Of a stretch of 64,000 nucleotides of DNA, positions 1-12,368 are shown one piece after another; within the stretch, counting starts at the first letter, position 1, and each line of letters begins with the position of its first letter. This DNA comes from Saccharum officinarum (Eukaryota; Streptophyta; Magnoliopsida; Poales; Poaceae). Below the pieces are notes generated by a model. That model saw only the letters and a program-made list of their open reading frames with translations, ran no database searches and was not told the origin of the DNA. The position numbers were made by a program, and so were the translations under genes. The stretch is from the NCBI GenBank assembly GCA_020631735.1, contig CM036201.1:71877253-71941252 (forward strand), written 5' to 3'.

Positions 1-135
1 GAAGTACTAATAAAGTTTAAACGCACACCACAACCTGCTAGGAGTGCCAGCTTACAAGACACTACCAGAAGTTCTACTTTGTTGATACACAATTTACTTC
101 CTAATTATGCAGCAGGCAACTGACACCGCACGACA

Positions 136-1140
136 ATGCTGGGGCAGCGGAATATTGATTCGGCTTCTCGTGAATTCAGACTAAACTATGAGCAAACCAA
201 GCATTTTGCCATTGGCAAGGCAGTCTACTGTGACGCGTTCTCCGTTTGCGGGCACATGTGGCGGATAGTCTGCTATCCAAGAGGGGATGATGAGTCTGAC
301 AACGGTGAATACCTCTCACTCTTTCTGGAGCTGCTGAGCACATCCACAAGTGGAAAGGCCATCTGCGACATCTTTTTATTGAACAAGAACGGTCAGTCAT
401 GTTCTAGGTCTGCATTAAGGACCCGTGTTCTTCTGCCCCGTAGCAGGGATGCTGCTGAATGGGGCTTTATCTCTAGTATGTCGATTTCATGGCATGATCT
501 AAAGAAGGATTTCCTGACAGAGGGACACATCACTTGGGTATGCTCCGTCATGGTTAGCCGTGACGTCAGCATTCCTATGGCAGCCTCAGACATTGGAAAA
601 CATTTTGGTATGCTGCTGGATAGCATGGATGGGACCGATGTCTCATTCACAATCGACAACGAGACATTCCATGCACACCGAGCAGTGCTTGCTGCCCGTT
701 CACCCGTTTTCAAAGCTGAGCTCCTCGGTTCCAAGGCTGAGTCTACTATGTCAAACATCACCCTCTATGACATCGCTCCAGCCACATTCAGAGTCATGCT
801 CCGGTTTATATACACAGATGCCTTGCCTAGAGACGATGAGCTCGGGGACTCTCCCTTAGAGATGATGCGGCATCTACTAGCTGCGGCTGACCGGTATGCA
901 TTGGATCGACTGAAGCTCATCTGTGCACAGAGATTGTTGGATGGTTTGTCTGTCGACACTGTTAGCACCACCTTAGTCTGTGCTGAGATGTACAGCTGCC
1001 TGGAGTTAAAGAGCAAGTGCATTGACTTCTTTACAGCTGGGGAAAATTTCAAGAAGGTTTTCTTAACTGAAGGTTTTATTCAATTGGTGCAGCATTTTCC
1101 TTCCATCATTGATGAGCTTCGAGAGAGGATGGAACTATAG
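136..1140 (+). CDS. MATH-BTB domain protein, copy 1 (334 aa, intact)
   Basis: Single-exon reading frame from ATG 136 to TAG 1138-1140. Residues about 13-140 form a MATH (TRAF-like) domain, with F-x-L-N-Y-E-Q at the start and G-H-M-W-R-I in the middle. Residues about 157-275 are a BTB/POZ domain (D-V-S-F-T-I-D, F-H-A-H-R-A-V-L-A-A-R-S-P-V-F). The tail to 334 is a BACK-like helical region. In this family the BTB part binds CUL3 and the MATH part recruits proteins for ubiquitination; that role is inferred from the family. A conserved acceptor-like TTATGCAG ends at 112. In the phase used by copies 4 and 5 it is followed by an in-frame TGA, so translation most likely starts at ATG 136. The promoter lies outside the window. 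Size is normal for grass members. Confidence 0.9.
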   Translation: MLGQRNIDSASREFRLNYEQTKHFAIGKAVYCDAFSVCGHMWRIVCYPRGDDESDNGEYLSLFLELLSTSTSGKAICDIFLLNKNGQSCSRSALRTRVLLPRSRDAAEWGFISSMSISWHDLKKDFLTEGHITWVCSVMVSRDVSIPMAASDIGKHFGMLLDSMDGTDVSFTIDNETFHAHRAVLAARSPVFKAELLGSKAESTMSNITLYDIAPATFRVMLRFIYTDALPRDDELGDSPLEMMRHLLAAADRYALDRLKLICAQRLLDGLSVDTVSTTLVCAEMYSCLELKSKCIDFFTAGENFKKVFLTEGFIQLVQHFPSIIDELRERMEL

Positions 1141-1756
1141 CCTAGTGTGGAATCCACACATGACTAGTTATGGTGTTCAGATATATATTTTTGTCACTGG
1201 TATGTGGTATCACAATTGATGCGTCAAGCTATGGAGCTTTTATTTAGAGATTATGCAAACTTAGTAGCCTTTCTTGTTTCTCTGCTGTCTTGGTGTTGTT
1301 ATATGCTTCATGCTTTTGAGATGTTACTTTTGCTATGCTACTCCGAAATCCATGTAGTTTTAAGTCCATGTGTGATATCTTTGTCTGATACTTTTAAGCA
1401 TGTTGGAACTTGGAAGTACTTGTACTTTGGCGTCAAAATTCTACACCATCTGCAAATTTTCATTTGACCTTCTACTCTACTGTTTAATCTATTTGGTTAC
1501 AGAAACTAATGGCCTCTTGATTTGCGACGTGACAATGCTCCACACCATATGTACCATGTTCTTTTCACATAACTAGAATTATGGACTTGCTTAGAGAAGA
1601 ATTTTCCGGATTGTCCGCAGAGTGGCTTTGCCCAATCTCACCTGGTTGAGCAATCCAAAAGCGACCATTCATACATGATACCTTTAATTTTTCTTTCTCC
1701 GGCAAATTATTAGTACTATTCTTCATTCAGTGAACGTGTTTGGTTTGCCTTTTTTC

Positions 1757-2105
1757 TTTGTAGAGATCTGCATATCAATATATTAAGAAGAAAAGGGTAT
1801 GGAACCGAACCACAACACCCAAACTCACCACACAGCTAGAACACACAAACAAAAAGAAAAGGAAAAAGAAAAAGAAACTTGCCAAAGACTACAAACACCA
1901 AACAACTTCGACCAACAAATTAACTAATGCTGGACCCATATGGGCGAGGAGATGAGAAACCTGTCGAGCCCTAGCTAAACACCAGAAATGTAACTACGAA
2001 CTCTAAACTCCATTCAAACTAGCTGGGATCCCATCAAACACGCATCGATTGCGGTGATTCTAGATTGCCCAAGCTCCAAGGATGATAATGGAGTTGAGAC
2101 CTTTC
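1757..2105 (-). mobile_element. 5'-truncated LINE 3' end
   Basis: Read on the minus strand, the sequence ends with TTAATATATTGATATGCAGA, a common tail of grass non-LTR elements, after a T-rich stretch on the plus strand. The paralogous flank of copy 2 lacks this block (around 12030-12060), so it is an insertion after the duplication. No coding sequence remains. Confidence 0.5.
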
Positions 2106-2483
2106 TGGACTTAAAGTGATCACTAGTAGCCTTAAAGTAATGTCTGCTTAGATACTCCGGTGACTCTAATTGATAAGTTTGCGAGGGTTTGGAATTTTGA
2201 ACTTCCTTTGCATTGTTGTAGTATTTGAACTAAATTGCTGCCTAATGATAATGGTAGGTGAGGTTAGGCTGTGCAACCATGTATAATATAAAATCATATA
2301 ACTTTAGTTTCTATAAAGCAATTTGTATACCTTAGTTACACTTTTGTTTAGCTGTTCTCTTGGCCATATTATCTTGAAAATGGGTTGTTTTGAAGTAGCT
2401 TATCAGATATTTGATTTTGCTTGCTACTATGAACTATCCAACTGTGTAGCCTTAGCTCCTTGAGTTCTTTCTGATCAACTTCC

Positions 2484-2714
2484 TCCATCCTGTAATATAA
2501 TGCATTCTAAAAATTTTAAAATGACTTAAGACTCAAATGATCCATGCACCCATGGATTAAACCTAATTAAAGAGTTTCTCCTCAAATTATGGTTTCCTTT
2601 TTTTAACAAACTTCACTAAATATGAACATAGACACCACATATAATGTTTCATATTTCACTACAAAATTTAGAAGTTATAATAATACACTATATTCCATGA
2701 TAGAGGGAGTAATC
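2484..2714. mobile_element. Stowaway-like MITE
   Basis: The left end TCCTCCATCCTGTAATATAA and the reverse complement of the right end TACTCCCTCTATCATGGAAT resemble the CTCCCTCCGTCC termini of grass Stowaway (Tc1/mariner) MITEs. The interior is AT-rich and the termini are diverged. Confidence 0.5.
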
Positions 2715-3059
2715 ATCAGAATCATGTTTGAGTACTCTCCGGATCCATGGATTATTGTCGGGTCCAAACCAGGCACCACTGTTGGAATTGAGTCCAACAA
2801 AGGGAAATCGACAATAATGGGCTTTCCTGTTACTGTAGGGTCAAAGGTTATATCTGGTAGTGATACGATGAGGGTCACTGCCAAGTCAAGCCTCTATCCT
2901 GCATTGAGAGTATGATACTCGCTGTCCAGTCAATTGCTTCAACCGGCAATGATCTCCATTTCCAAATTTTTGTTGATATATTTCATTATTACATTTAAAT
3001 AGAGGTTACTGTCTTATAACGCATATACCATAATTAAACTCTACAAACCTTGCGGGCTC

Positions 3060-4290
3060 CTCAAGGAGAACAGGTGTCCACGTCTTCTTTTTTTCTTTAC
3101 CGTTCCTTGGATCCAGAGAATCGACGCCTCCCGTTCCTCCCGTACACTTCTAGCTAAATCGGCTTCTGATTTTACTATTCTCGTATTTACTGATTCCTTC
3201 TGTAACTCTCGTTTTCACTTGGCTTCTGGACCTTTTCGCTGCTCCTCGCCTCCGCCTGACTTCTGGACCGGCACAGGTCAGCCGCACGGACGCCACCTCT
3301 CTAGAGTTTATTGGTTCCGTACTTCCGCACTTCTCGTTTCTTCCCTCCGCAGTCGGTTCCTCACACGTACCCCGGTCCTTTCACCACCGCCGCCCGCTGC
3401 TCGTCGTTCTCCTCGACCTCGCCGGTTCTCCATGGCAGTCACCGTCCCCGTTGCCTCGTCCGTTCCTCCCTGCGCACGTCCGGTGGACCTCCGCCGCAGT
3501 TGGCCGCCCAGCGGGGGGCTACCCCTGCCACCTCGTTCGATTCGCTGTTCGCTGCTCCTCCAGCTTCCTCCGCCTTCTTGGTACGTCGCTGCTCCACGTA
3601 TTTTCCCGTCTCTCCGCGAGGGATTCTTTTGCTCTGGTTTGCTGTGATTTTACATTGGTGGCTTCGTACCCAGGTTGGGTTCCAGCTCCGGAGTTCCGCG
3701 ACGCTGTCGGTCCGCCTTCCCTTCCTCTCCCTCTCTCTCCCGGCGTGGCGGCGTGCTTCCCTTGGCGCTGCGTCCTCCTGGTGCTCCGCGTGCGCTCGAC
3801 GAAACCCTACCTGCCTCTTCCTCGTCGGCGTCAGCGGCTCAGCTCGGCAGCGGTATCTGGCGGCACATCGCCATCTTCTTCTTCTACTTCCTCTTATGCC
3901 TCCTCCCCCAGATCCCCTCTCTCTCGCGGACGGAGGCTGGTCGGTGTGCAGCCTGCGGCAGCCAGCACATCTCCTCTGGTTCTTGTGCTCCCGAATCCCG
4001 GCAGACGGCGGCCGGATGTCGCGCGGTGCCGCGGTTGGCGGCCTCCATCGGGTGCCTGCCTGTTCTGCGCGCCTGCGATTTGGTTATCCTACTCTCATCC
4101 TCTTCTTTACGCATCCCAGGACAGAACAGGGGACGAACAGATAGATGCAGTGGAGCGAGGGAAGTTTGGTGATAGAGATGACTATTGGAGAGGGTCAGCC
4201 CGCTACATGAGTTTCTCTGAGGTTTTGGTTTGCTTTCTTTTGGTCCTTTTTTCCTTATTGCAAGGTAGGACATAGGCAGCATGCTCAATG
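3060..4290. other. GC-rich block, no gene called
   Basis: A strongly GC-rich stretch in AT-rich surroundings. Several plus-strand frames stay open (for example 3451-4275, 274 codons), but they overlap in different frames, are rich in Pro, Ser, Arg and Cys, and show no domain I recognise. Open frames are expected by chance in such GC-rich DNA. It could be the 5' exon of a non-coding transcript, a captured gene fragment, or decayed transposon sequence. Confidence 0.3.
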
Positions 4291-6653
4291 GTCGTTCAAT
4301 CCAATTTAGCCATGTAGTAGACCACTTCAATAATGGAATTCGATTGAGATGAACACCAGATCGTTGCTATGATGATGTTGATTTTTCCTTCTATTTGTGC
4401 TGCAGCTACGACCATCCAACATGCTTCTGATATCAATTTTGGCTTCGTAATACTGTGCTTATTGCCTCTTTTGAGACAGGTATACATCCTGCAAGGCGAT
4501 TATTGATCCAAAAAAAATAGTTCAATGGAATTCTTTTTTGTGTTTTTCTTTAGATTACAAAACTCCTAATTCTATTTGTGACATTTTTGGAGTAATCTAT
4601 CCTCAAAATAAATATACTAATGCACCCTTTGTTTTCTTTCAGATGTGATTTCGTGATTTTCAGGCTTCTCTTGCATACTACACCAACGTATATGAGTTTT
4701 GTTTAATTCTTCGTTCCATTTAAATAATTGCCATGCTTCGTTCTGTGTCAAATCTGATCACAATAGCCACTAATTTGTTGAAATGTGTTGGCAGTGCAAA
4801 CACTCTCGTTTGTAGTTTTTGTGCAGTTCTATCGTAGAGGTAATAGTGGTACTATTAATTAATTGGTGATGTTATGTGGATTATTTTCTTGTGTGCTATA
4901 TGGTTTACCCTATTCGTTGGTGGGATATGTTTACCCCTTGAAATGGAAATGCCGCTGCATAGAGGCCCAGCCACCAAGTGCGGATGGATATGGCCACTTG
5001 CCTACCCTATTTGTGCTTGATCTTCAGGGTTTAGTCCACTAGATTCAATGATTGATTTCTTCAGATTTGTTCCCTGCTGAACATGTGGTTGTTGTGGTTT
5101 GCCTGGTGATTATGAGATATTTCTTGTGCTCATTAGTGCCTTCTGTGTTCCCCTAAGTCTAAACCTTGTTTTCTGAATGTTTCAGGGTAAGCGATCAGAG
5201 CTGTCGCCGCTGGCACTGAGCTGGATTGGCATCTCACCGAAGAACACATGATCCAGTCCCCACGCCGACCATTGTACCGGAGCCAGTGCATCCTTAGAGG
5301 GGTCCTCTGCATTGCTAGACATATAATGAGGTGACCATCCAACGTGAGACCATGCTTACAATCTATGGAACTGGATGTACCAAAAATTTTGGTTTACCTC
5401 CTGATTTTACCTGTGATAGTAGCAGTAAGGGCCCTGTTTTTTTTTACCAAATGAAATAGTCTACGTGATTACACTTACCGCCTGATTTCCATCCAAAGAT
5501 GATAGGGCAGGTTACTCTTCATTTCCTTCACCTTACACACCGATGCCATAAGACTGAATTCTGCCATGCGATTTCAGCTCTCTGTGTTTAGTCGATCCAA
5601 AATGGTGTTCGAACTATGCGCCTTACCTTCAAGCACTTTAGATTGTCATGGTGTTCCTCATGTTGCTAAACTAATTTTATGATTCTTCATAACTGTTGTC
5701 ATTTTTTTAGCAATTTGCATCTAGGAATTCCAATGTTCAACTATTAACGAGTGTTTCTTCCGTTGTACATCTTTGACCGCCAGTAGGGTGACATGGGAAT
5801 ATATTTTAATCCCTTTGAGCCGACAAGAGTTCTGTTTGTAAACTAAAAGTAAATAGATCCCCTGTTTTTAGTTCCATGTTTCCTATTTTGCATTTCCTAC
5901 TCTTTGTGACAATGCAAAATTGTAGTAATATATTTGCTTATGCACGTAATATGCTCCTGGCATGTACCCCTACTATTAATTGGTTCTTATTTGTAAAGCA
6001 CTCTATGGGATCAGATATTCCACCTCTTGTGCAATGACTCGCCCTTTATGTGACTTCATTCCCTGTCCTTTGCAAGCATTAGATGCCATTTCGCTAAATG
6101 TTTTAAAAAATACATGCTCATTTTGATCCTACCTTTATATGCAGCAGCATATTATGATACATTTTAATTTCCATACAAAGATGTATGAGATCAAGTGGGT
6201 ATGTTCAGGTACGCCATCTTTATCGTTATATTTTCTCTCACTGCCTGCAATTCTGGGATTATTTTCCCCAGGCTCAATCTGGTATAGTACAGGAATTTGT
6301 AAACCCCATTTGCCTTCCTGATTATTTAGTGAATGTGTTTGGATTTTTTCCCAGGCAGAATAATATGGGAATCACTATGATAATACAATTGGTAGACTAC
6401 GCTATTATGATCTATCCTTTTCCTTCAGCTCAGTCTAGGAGGCATTTGGTTTCCCTTCTAATTCGTTTGTTCTCATTGACGTTGTGATTCGCTCGTTTAT
6501 ACATGGAATTATTGAGTTCAAGGGACATGGTTGCTTGAATCCTGGCCTCATTCCAGTTTACATAAAGCCTTAACCATACCTATAGTAATATATGCGACTT
6601 TGTCTTCTCAGTGACCGTACAAATTTATACTTGTTGTACTTATGCAGGTGGCA
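4291..6653. other. Intergenic, nothing recognised
   Basis: AT-rich sequence without a convincing reading frame. A short GC-rich patch at about 5185-5340, after an acceptor-like GTTTCAG, could be an exon of a transcript starting in the GC-rich block to the left, but no coding potential is evident. No clear transposon termini were seen. Confidence 0.3.
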
Positions 6654-6753
6654 NNNNNNNNNNNNNNNNNNNNNNNNNNNNNNNNNNNNNNNNNNNNNNN
6701 NNNNNNNNNNNNNNNNNNNNNNNNNNNNNNNNNNNNNNNNNNNNNNNNNNNNN
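6654..6753. other. Assembly gap (100 N)
   Basis: Exactly 100 consecutive N, the usual placeholder for a gap of unknown size. The left end of the LINE that follows probably lies in the missing sequence. Confidence 0.99.
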
Positions 6754-9700
6754 AAGCAGTTGATTTTAAATTTAAATCTGATTTCGGTTTATAGGCTGCT
6801 CAAGTGGACCTCAAACCAAATTTTTCTATCCGAATTAGTGCGAATTTGTTCAAAAGAACCCTTACCTATTTATTATAGGTGGTGACTTTAATATTATTCG
6901 CAGCTAGGATGAAAAATAATGACAACTATAACGACAGATGTCCTTTACTCTTAATGCTGTCATTGACACTTCGAATCTTAGAGAATTAGAACTGTCTGGA
7001 AGGAGGTTTACTTGGGTTAATCATTTGTAGAATCAAACTTTTGAAAAATTGATAGAATTCTAGTTTGTACAGATTTTGAAACAAAATTCCCACATACTAC
7101 TGTACAGGCTTTGTCCAGACAGATCTCTGACCACACCCCACTACTTTGCTGCACAAATAATATGTCCTCGACTTATCAACCCCAGTTCAAATTTGAATTG
7201 GGATGGTTGCTCAGGGACGGTTTTTGTGACATGGTATGTGATGTATGGCATAGTGTGACGGTCGATGGCACTCCTCTAGAGAGATGGCAAGCTAAAATAA
7301 GAAGACTTCACCAGTACCTTAGAGGGTGGGCAAAGAATGTCAGTGGTGCTTATAAGAAGGAAAAGAAGCTACTTCTAAATAAACTTGATGAGTTGGACAA
7401 AAAAACAGAAATCTTTCCACTTGATGAACCGGAATTAAATTTAAAACATGTGCTAAATGAAAGGCTTGCTGAGTTACTTAGAGAGGAGGAACTCAAATGG
7501 TACCAAAGGGATAAGGTCAAACATTTACTAGAGGGAGATGCAAATACAAAATACTATCATATGTTGGTAAATGGAAGACACAAGAAAACCCATATCTTCC
7601 AATTGGAGGATGGAAACAATATAATTAGTGGTGATGCTCAACTCAAGAAGCATATTACAAGTTATTATAAGAACCTGTTTGGTTCTACAAATAACCTGAG
7701 TATTGCGCTAGATGAGGCACAAATCGGGGACATCCCACAGGTATCTGCACTGAAAACCAGTTCTTAACAGATGATTTTCTAGAATCTGAAGTGAGGGCAG
7801 CAATTTTCAAATGGAGCACAACAAGGCACCCGGACCTGATGGTTTCCACCAGAGTTTTATCAAGTCTTTTGGGATTTAATAAAAGAAGACCTTATGGCTC
7901 CGTTTGTGGAATTTCATCAAGGATCCCTGCCACTTAATAGTCTAAACTTCGGAACAATAATTCTCCTGCCTAAGAAGAAGGATGCGAAAGTCATTCAACA
8001 ATATAGACCGATCTGTTTGTTGAATGTATCTTTCAAAATCTTTACTAAAGTTGCAACTAATAGACTAACTACCATAGCCCAAAAAATTATTAGGCCGACA
8101 CAAACCGCCTTTCTTCCTGGAAGAAATATAATGGAAGGTGCAGTAATTCTTCATGAGACATTGCATGAACTCCATTCCAAAAAAGCAGGATGGGATTATC
8201 TTTAAAATAGATTTTGAGGAGGTGTATGATAAGGTGAAATGGTCGTTTTTACAACAGACCTTAAGAATGAAAGGGTTCTCACAAAAATGGTCTACTTGAG
8301 TGGAGCATTTTACTCAAGGTGGCAATATCAATATTAAGGTTAATGACCAGTTAAGGTCCTACTGCCAAAAAGGTTAAGGCAGGGTGACCCAATGTCACCG
8401 ATACTATTTAATATAGTGGTTGACATGTTAGCCATACTCATCGCTAGAGCAAAGGAAGCAGGTTAGGTAGAAATGGTAATTCCTCATCTTGTGCAAGATG
8501 GTATGTCTATTTTACAATACGCTACCGTAATCTTTATGAGTCACGATGTTCAGAAGGCGATAAATATGAAGCTCATACTTACTACCTTCGAACAACTATC
8601 TGGACTCAAAATAAATTTCCACAAAAGTGAAATATTTTATTTTGGCAAAGCAAAAGAACAAGAGGTTTTTTATTCACGGTTGTTTGGCTGTGAGATTGGA
8701 AAATTCCTCTTCCGTTACCTTGGCTTACCAATGCATACTAGAAATTGAGTAATAAGACTGGCAGGTGATCGAAAATAGAATAGAAAAGAGACTTAGTGGC
8801 TGGAAAGGTAAAATGCTTTCGGTTGGTGGTAGGCTAGTCTTAATAAACTCAGTGATGTCTAATTTACCAATGTTTATGATGTCGTTCTTTGAATTACCGA
8901 AAGGAGTTTTGCAAAAAAAATTGATTGCTTTAGATCAAGATTTTTTTGGTAGAATGACCAGCACAGGCGTAAATATAGATTAGCAAAATAGGAGGTTTTA
9001 TGCCAACCAAAAGTACAAGGGGGTATGGGTATCCAAAATTTGGAAATACAAAAAAATGCTTATTGAGTAAATGGTTATTTAAACTTTTGAATGAGGATGG
9101 CATGCGACAGGAATTGTTGAGGAATAAATACATAAAAGATTCGACTTTAGGGAGTAGCTATAAAAAAACAACAGACTCACATTTCTGGAAGAGCTTGATG
9201 AATGTCAAAGACACCTTTCTGGGTTTGGGTTCATTCAAGGTGAAAGACAGTTCACAAACCCGTTTTGGGTAGACACTTGGCTGGGTAACAAACCGCTGAA
9301 AGAAAGATTTCCCGCGTTGTTTAATATTGTGAGGAGAAAACAAAATTATGTGAAAATAGTTCTTAGTTCAGTTCCACTGAATATTTCTTTTTGCCGGAAT
9401 TTAGTGGGATCGAACTTAAGAGATTGGCATAGAATTGTTACTTCCGTACATGATATTAATTTACAGGGGGAAAGGGATACTTTTGTATGGTCATTACATT
9501 CATCAGGAAGCTTTTCTATCCAATCCATGTATGCTGAGTTAATCAATAATGGGGTAAGGGTTTCACAGGAAATTTGGCATCTTAAAATTCTAACAAGAAT
9601 TAAAGTTTTCTTGTGGTACCTTCAAAAAGTGTAACCTTAACCAAATATAATCTTGCTCGTCGCAATTGAAATGGTGACACGAATGTTGTTTCTATTATTC

Positions 9701-10278
9701 TCCAAAAACAATTCAACACTTTTTTGTGCATTTATGCAAATTTTTGTGGCGCACTGTACATATATTGTCTGGGATCTCACCTCCTCGTGATATTGATGAC
9801 CTCTTTAATAGTTGGTCTAAGTTGGGTGGGAACAAACGGAATCTATTATTATTAACGGCAGCAACAGCTTTATGTTGGACAGTTTGATTATTAAGGAATG
9901 AAGTAGTCTTTGACAAATGTAGACCGGAATTTTTTTGCAGGTCCTTTTCAGGAAAACTCACTGGCTCCGCCAATGGGCAAGATTGCAGCGGCATGATCAC
10001 TCCCGGGATCAACTGCTCCTTGTAGGGCGACACCTAGAAACATCGGCCTTGTATTTTTTCGGCTCCAATAGTTGGCTATCTTCTAGATTTATTGGTCTTG
10101 TTTAGTCAGGCCTTTACCTCAGTTTTGTTTTGTTATGTCGAGAACTGTAAGTTGATGTAAGTTGTGGACGCATTTGCATTGGGGTGTGAACCTATGGGTC
10201 GTTTCTTGTAATAATTGGTCTGATTCTATCTTTGGACAAATAAAGCCAGATATAAACTATCCTTTATCTAAAAAAATG
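6754..10278 (+). mobile_element. Decayed LINE (non-LTR retrotransposon)
   Basis: Fragments in changing frames keep LINE order. An endonuclease motif I-I-G-G-D-F-N-I-I-R lies at about 6872-6904. The ORF2 linker is at 7111-7767. Reverse transcriptase motifs follow: I-I-L-L-P-K-K and Y-R-P-I-C-L-L-N at about 7940-8020, F-E-E-V-Y-D-K-V-K-W near 8212, and R-Q-G-D-P-M-S-P near 8376. The catalytic box reads Y-A-T-V instead of Y-A-D-D (8518-8529). Y-L-G-L-P-M and a zinc-binding RVT tail (9317-9634) come next. The 3' end is CCTTTATCTAAAAAAA at about 10260-10278. Many stops and frameshifts show it is dead. The 5' end is cut by the assembly gap. Confidence 0.85.
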
Positions 10279-10417
10279 TTAGTCTCTCCAATGTGCATTA
10301 TTAGCAAGAGCACTACCAGAGAACTGCTAACCCTTTTGATGATTTGTATTCAGATTTGATTGCCACTTCTGCTCTTTCTATACTCAATTTACTCTCCAAT
10401 TATGAAGCCGCACGCCA

Positions 10418-11416
10418 ATGCTGGAGGGGCGAACTATTGGCTCTATGGCTTCTGCTCCCCACGAATTCAAGCTAAACTATGAGGACATGAAGGACCTTGC
10501 CATTGGCGACGAAGTCTTCTCCGACGCCTTCTCTGCTGGCGAGCACCTGTGGAAGTTCGGCTGCTCTCCAAGACGAGATGACAAAGGCGAGTACATCTCT
10601 ATCTTCGTCGATCTGATGACCAGATCCAGATTCAGCACAAGTAGTATGAAAACCATATTCATCGTCATCTCAATGGACAAGAACGGCGAGCACACGGCAC
10701 TCCAGCCGCTCCACGGCGACGATGCTGCTGCTGCTTCTAGCTGGGGCTGCAAATGCGTTTCACGGGCTGTTCTGGAGGAGCGCTTCTTGACAGACGACGG
10801 ATACATCACTTTGGAATGCTCCATCATGGTCATCCGGGCAGGCACCATTCATGTGCCGGCCTCAGACATTGGGGAACACTTTGGTACGCTGCTAGACAAC
10901 ATGGATGGGGTGGATATCTCGTTCACAATCGACAGCGAGACGATCCATGCGCATAAGGCAGTGCTTGCTGCCCGCTCACCGGTCTTCAAAGCTGAGCTCT
11001 TCGGCTCCATGGCTGAGGCTACGATGTCAAACATCACCCTCTCTGACATCGCTCCTTCCACATTTAAACTCATGCTTCGGTTTATATAGACAGATGCTTT
11101 GCCTGGGGACAGTGAGCTTGGGGACTCTCCCTATGAAATGACGCAGCATCTACTAGCCGCGGCAGACCGATATGCATTGGACCCACTGAAGCTCATTTGT
11201 GCGGAGAGATTGTTGGATGGTGTGTCTGTCGACAATGTTGGCACTACCTTAGTCTGTGCTGAGATGTACAGCTGCCTGGAGTTGAAGAGCAAGTGCATCG
11301 ACTTCTTTTTAGCTGAGGAAAATTTCAAGAAGGCTGTCTTAACCAAAGGTTTTGTTCAGTTGGTGCAGCGTTTTCCTTCAATTGTTGATGAGCTTCGAGA
11401 GAGGGTTGGATTATAA
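10418..11416 (+). pseudogene. MATH-BTB copy 2, one premature stop
   Basis: One frame from ATG 10418 to TAA 11414-11416 would be full length (332 codons) but for a TAG at 11087-11089. The stop falls in the BTB motif R-F-I-Y-T-D-A-L, where copy 1 has TAC (Tyr), so a single C-to-G change explains it. The 223-residue product would keep the MATH domain and only the first half of BTB, losing most of the CUL3-binding surface and the C-terminal helices. The rest of the frame is intact, which suggests a recent loss, a segregating allele or an assembly error. N-terminus and 3' flank match copy 1. A LINE ends about 140 bp upstream. Confidence 0.85.
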
Positions 11417-12111
11417 CCTAGTGTGACGTCCATACATGGCTGGTTATGGTGTTCAGATATATATATTATTGTGGTGACTGCTACGAGGTATCACAAATCA
11501 TTAATCATGCTTGAAGTATGGAGATTTATTTAGAGATTATGCAAACTCAGTAGCCTTTCTTGTTTCTCTGTTCTCTTGGTGATGTTTTGTCCTGAAGCCA
11601 GCTGGTTATATGCTTTCATGCTTTTGAGATGTTGCTTTTGCATGCTACTCTTAAATCTGAACTACCTATGTAATTTTAACTTTTAAGTCCATGAGTGATA
11701 TATTTGTCTGATACTTTTAAGCATGTTGGAATTTGGAAGTAGTTGTGCTTTGGTGTCAAAATTTTCCACACCATTTGCAGATTTTCATATGAGCTTCTAC
11801 AATTCTGTTTAATCTGTTTAATGGCAGTCTTGATTTGTGACGTGACAATGCCCAACTCCATATCTACCTTGTCCTTTACAGATAACTAGAATTTGCGGAC
11901 TTTCTTAGAGCGAGCAAACCAAAAGCGATGACATTCCTACACGATGCCTTTTATTTTTTTCCTCTCTGGCAAATTATCATTAGTATTCTTCATTAAGTGA
12001 ACGTATTTGGTTTGGCTTTTTTTCTCCATATATATAGACCATGTATAATTAAAGTCAAGCGATTACGAGTGGCCTTATCGTCATGCTCTGCTTAGATACT
12101 CTAGAGACTAC

Positions 12112-12260
12112 CACTACCATATAGAAATAGTTTTCACCAACGCTATTTTTACTGCTCATTCTATTAAAACCAGCGATGATGCGTTATAAACCAATGGTAA
12201 AATGCTTTTCACTACAGCGGTTTCATAATGGACGAACCAGCGGTGAAAATCGGCATGGTT
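12112..12260 (+). mobile_element. Possible CACTA-type end
   Basis: Begins CACTACCATATAG and is followed by repeated CCAGCG/CAGCGG words (about 12165, 12218 and 12238), which look like subterminal repeats. No matching right end was found. Confidence 0.3.
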
Positions 12261-12368
12261 TTTAAAAGAGAAAGGTACAACAACACCAACTAGGAAGCAA
12301 CTATTAAGATCGGGCTCATGCTGCCCTTACCGCGCATCCTCTTAGGATGACCACAAAGGCGAGATTTA

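Larger units (their letters stand above)
136..2155 (+). repeat. Segmental duplication unit shared with 10418-12105
   Basis: The gene and its 3' flank resemble the pseudogene unit at 10418-12105. Shared words run from the stop codon (GGTGTTCAGATATATAT) through GAGATTATGCAAACT to CTGCTTAGATACTC. The right edge is judged by eye. The unit here is lengthened by a LINE fragment (about 1757-2105) that the other copy lacks. Confidence 0.7.

Noticed and set aside
3219..4275. Long overlapping plus-strand frames that could be a gene
   Set aside because: Three frames are open at once in very GC-rich DNA, composition is biased and no domain is visible; reported only as a GC-rich block.
6592..6885. Frame running across the N gap
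   Set aside because: It exists only because N bases do not make stops; the right half belongs to the LINE in another frame.
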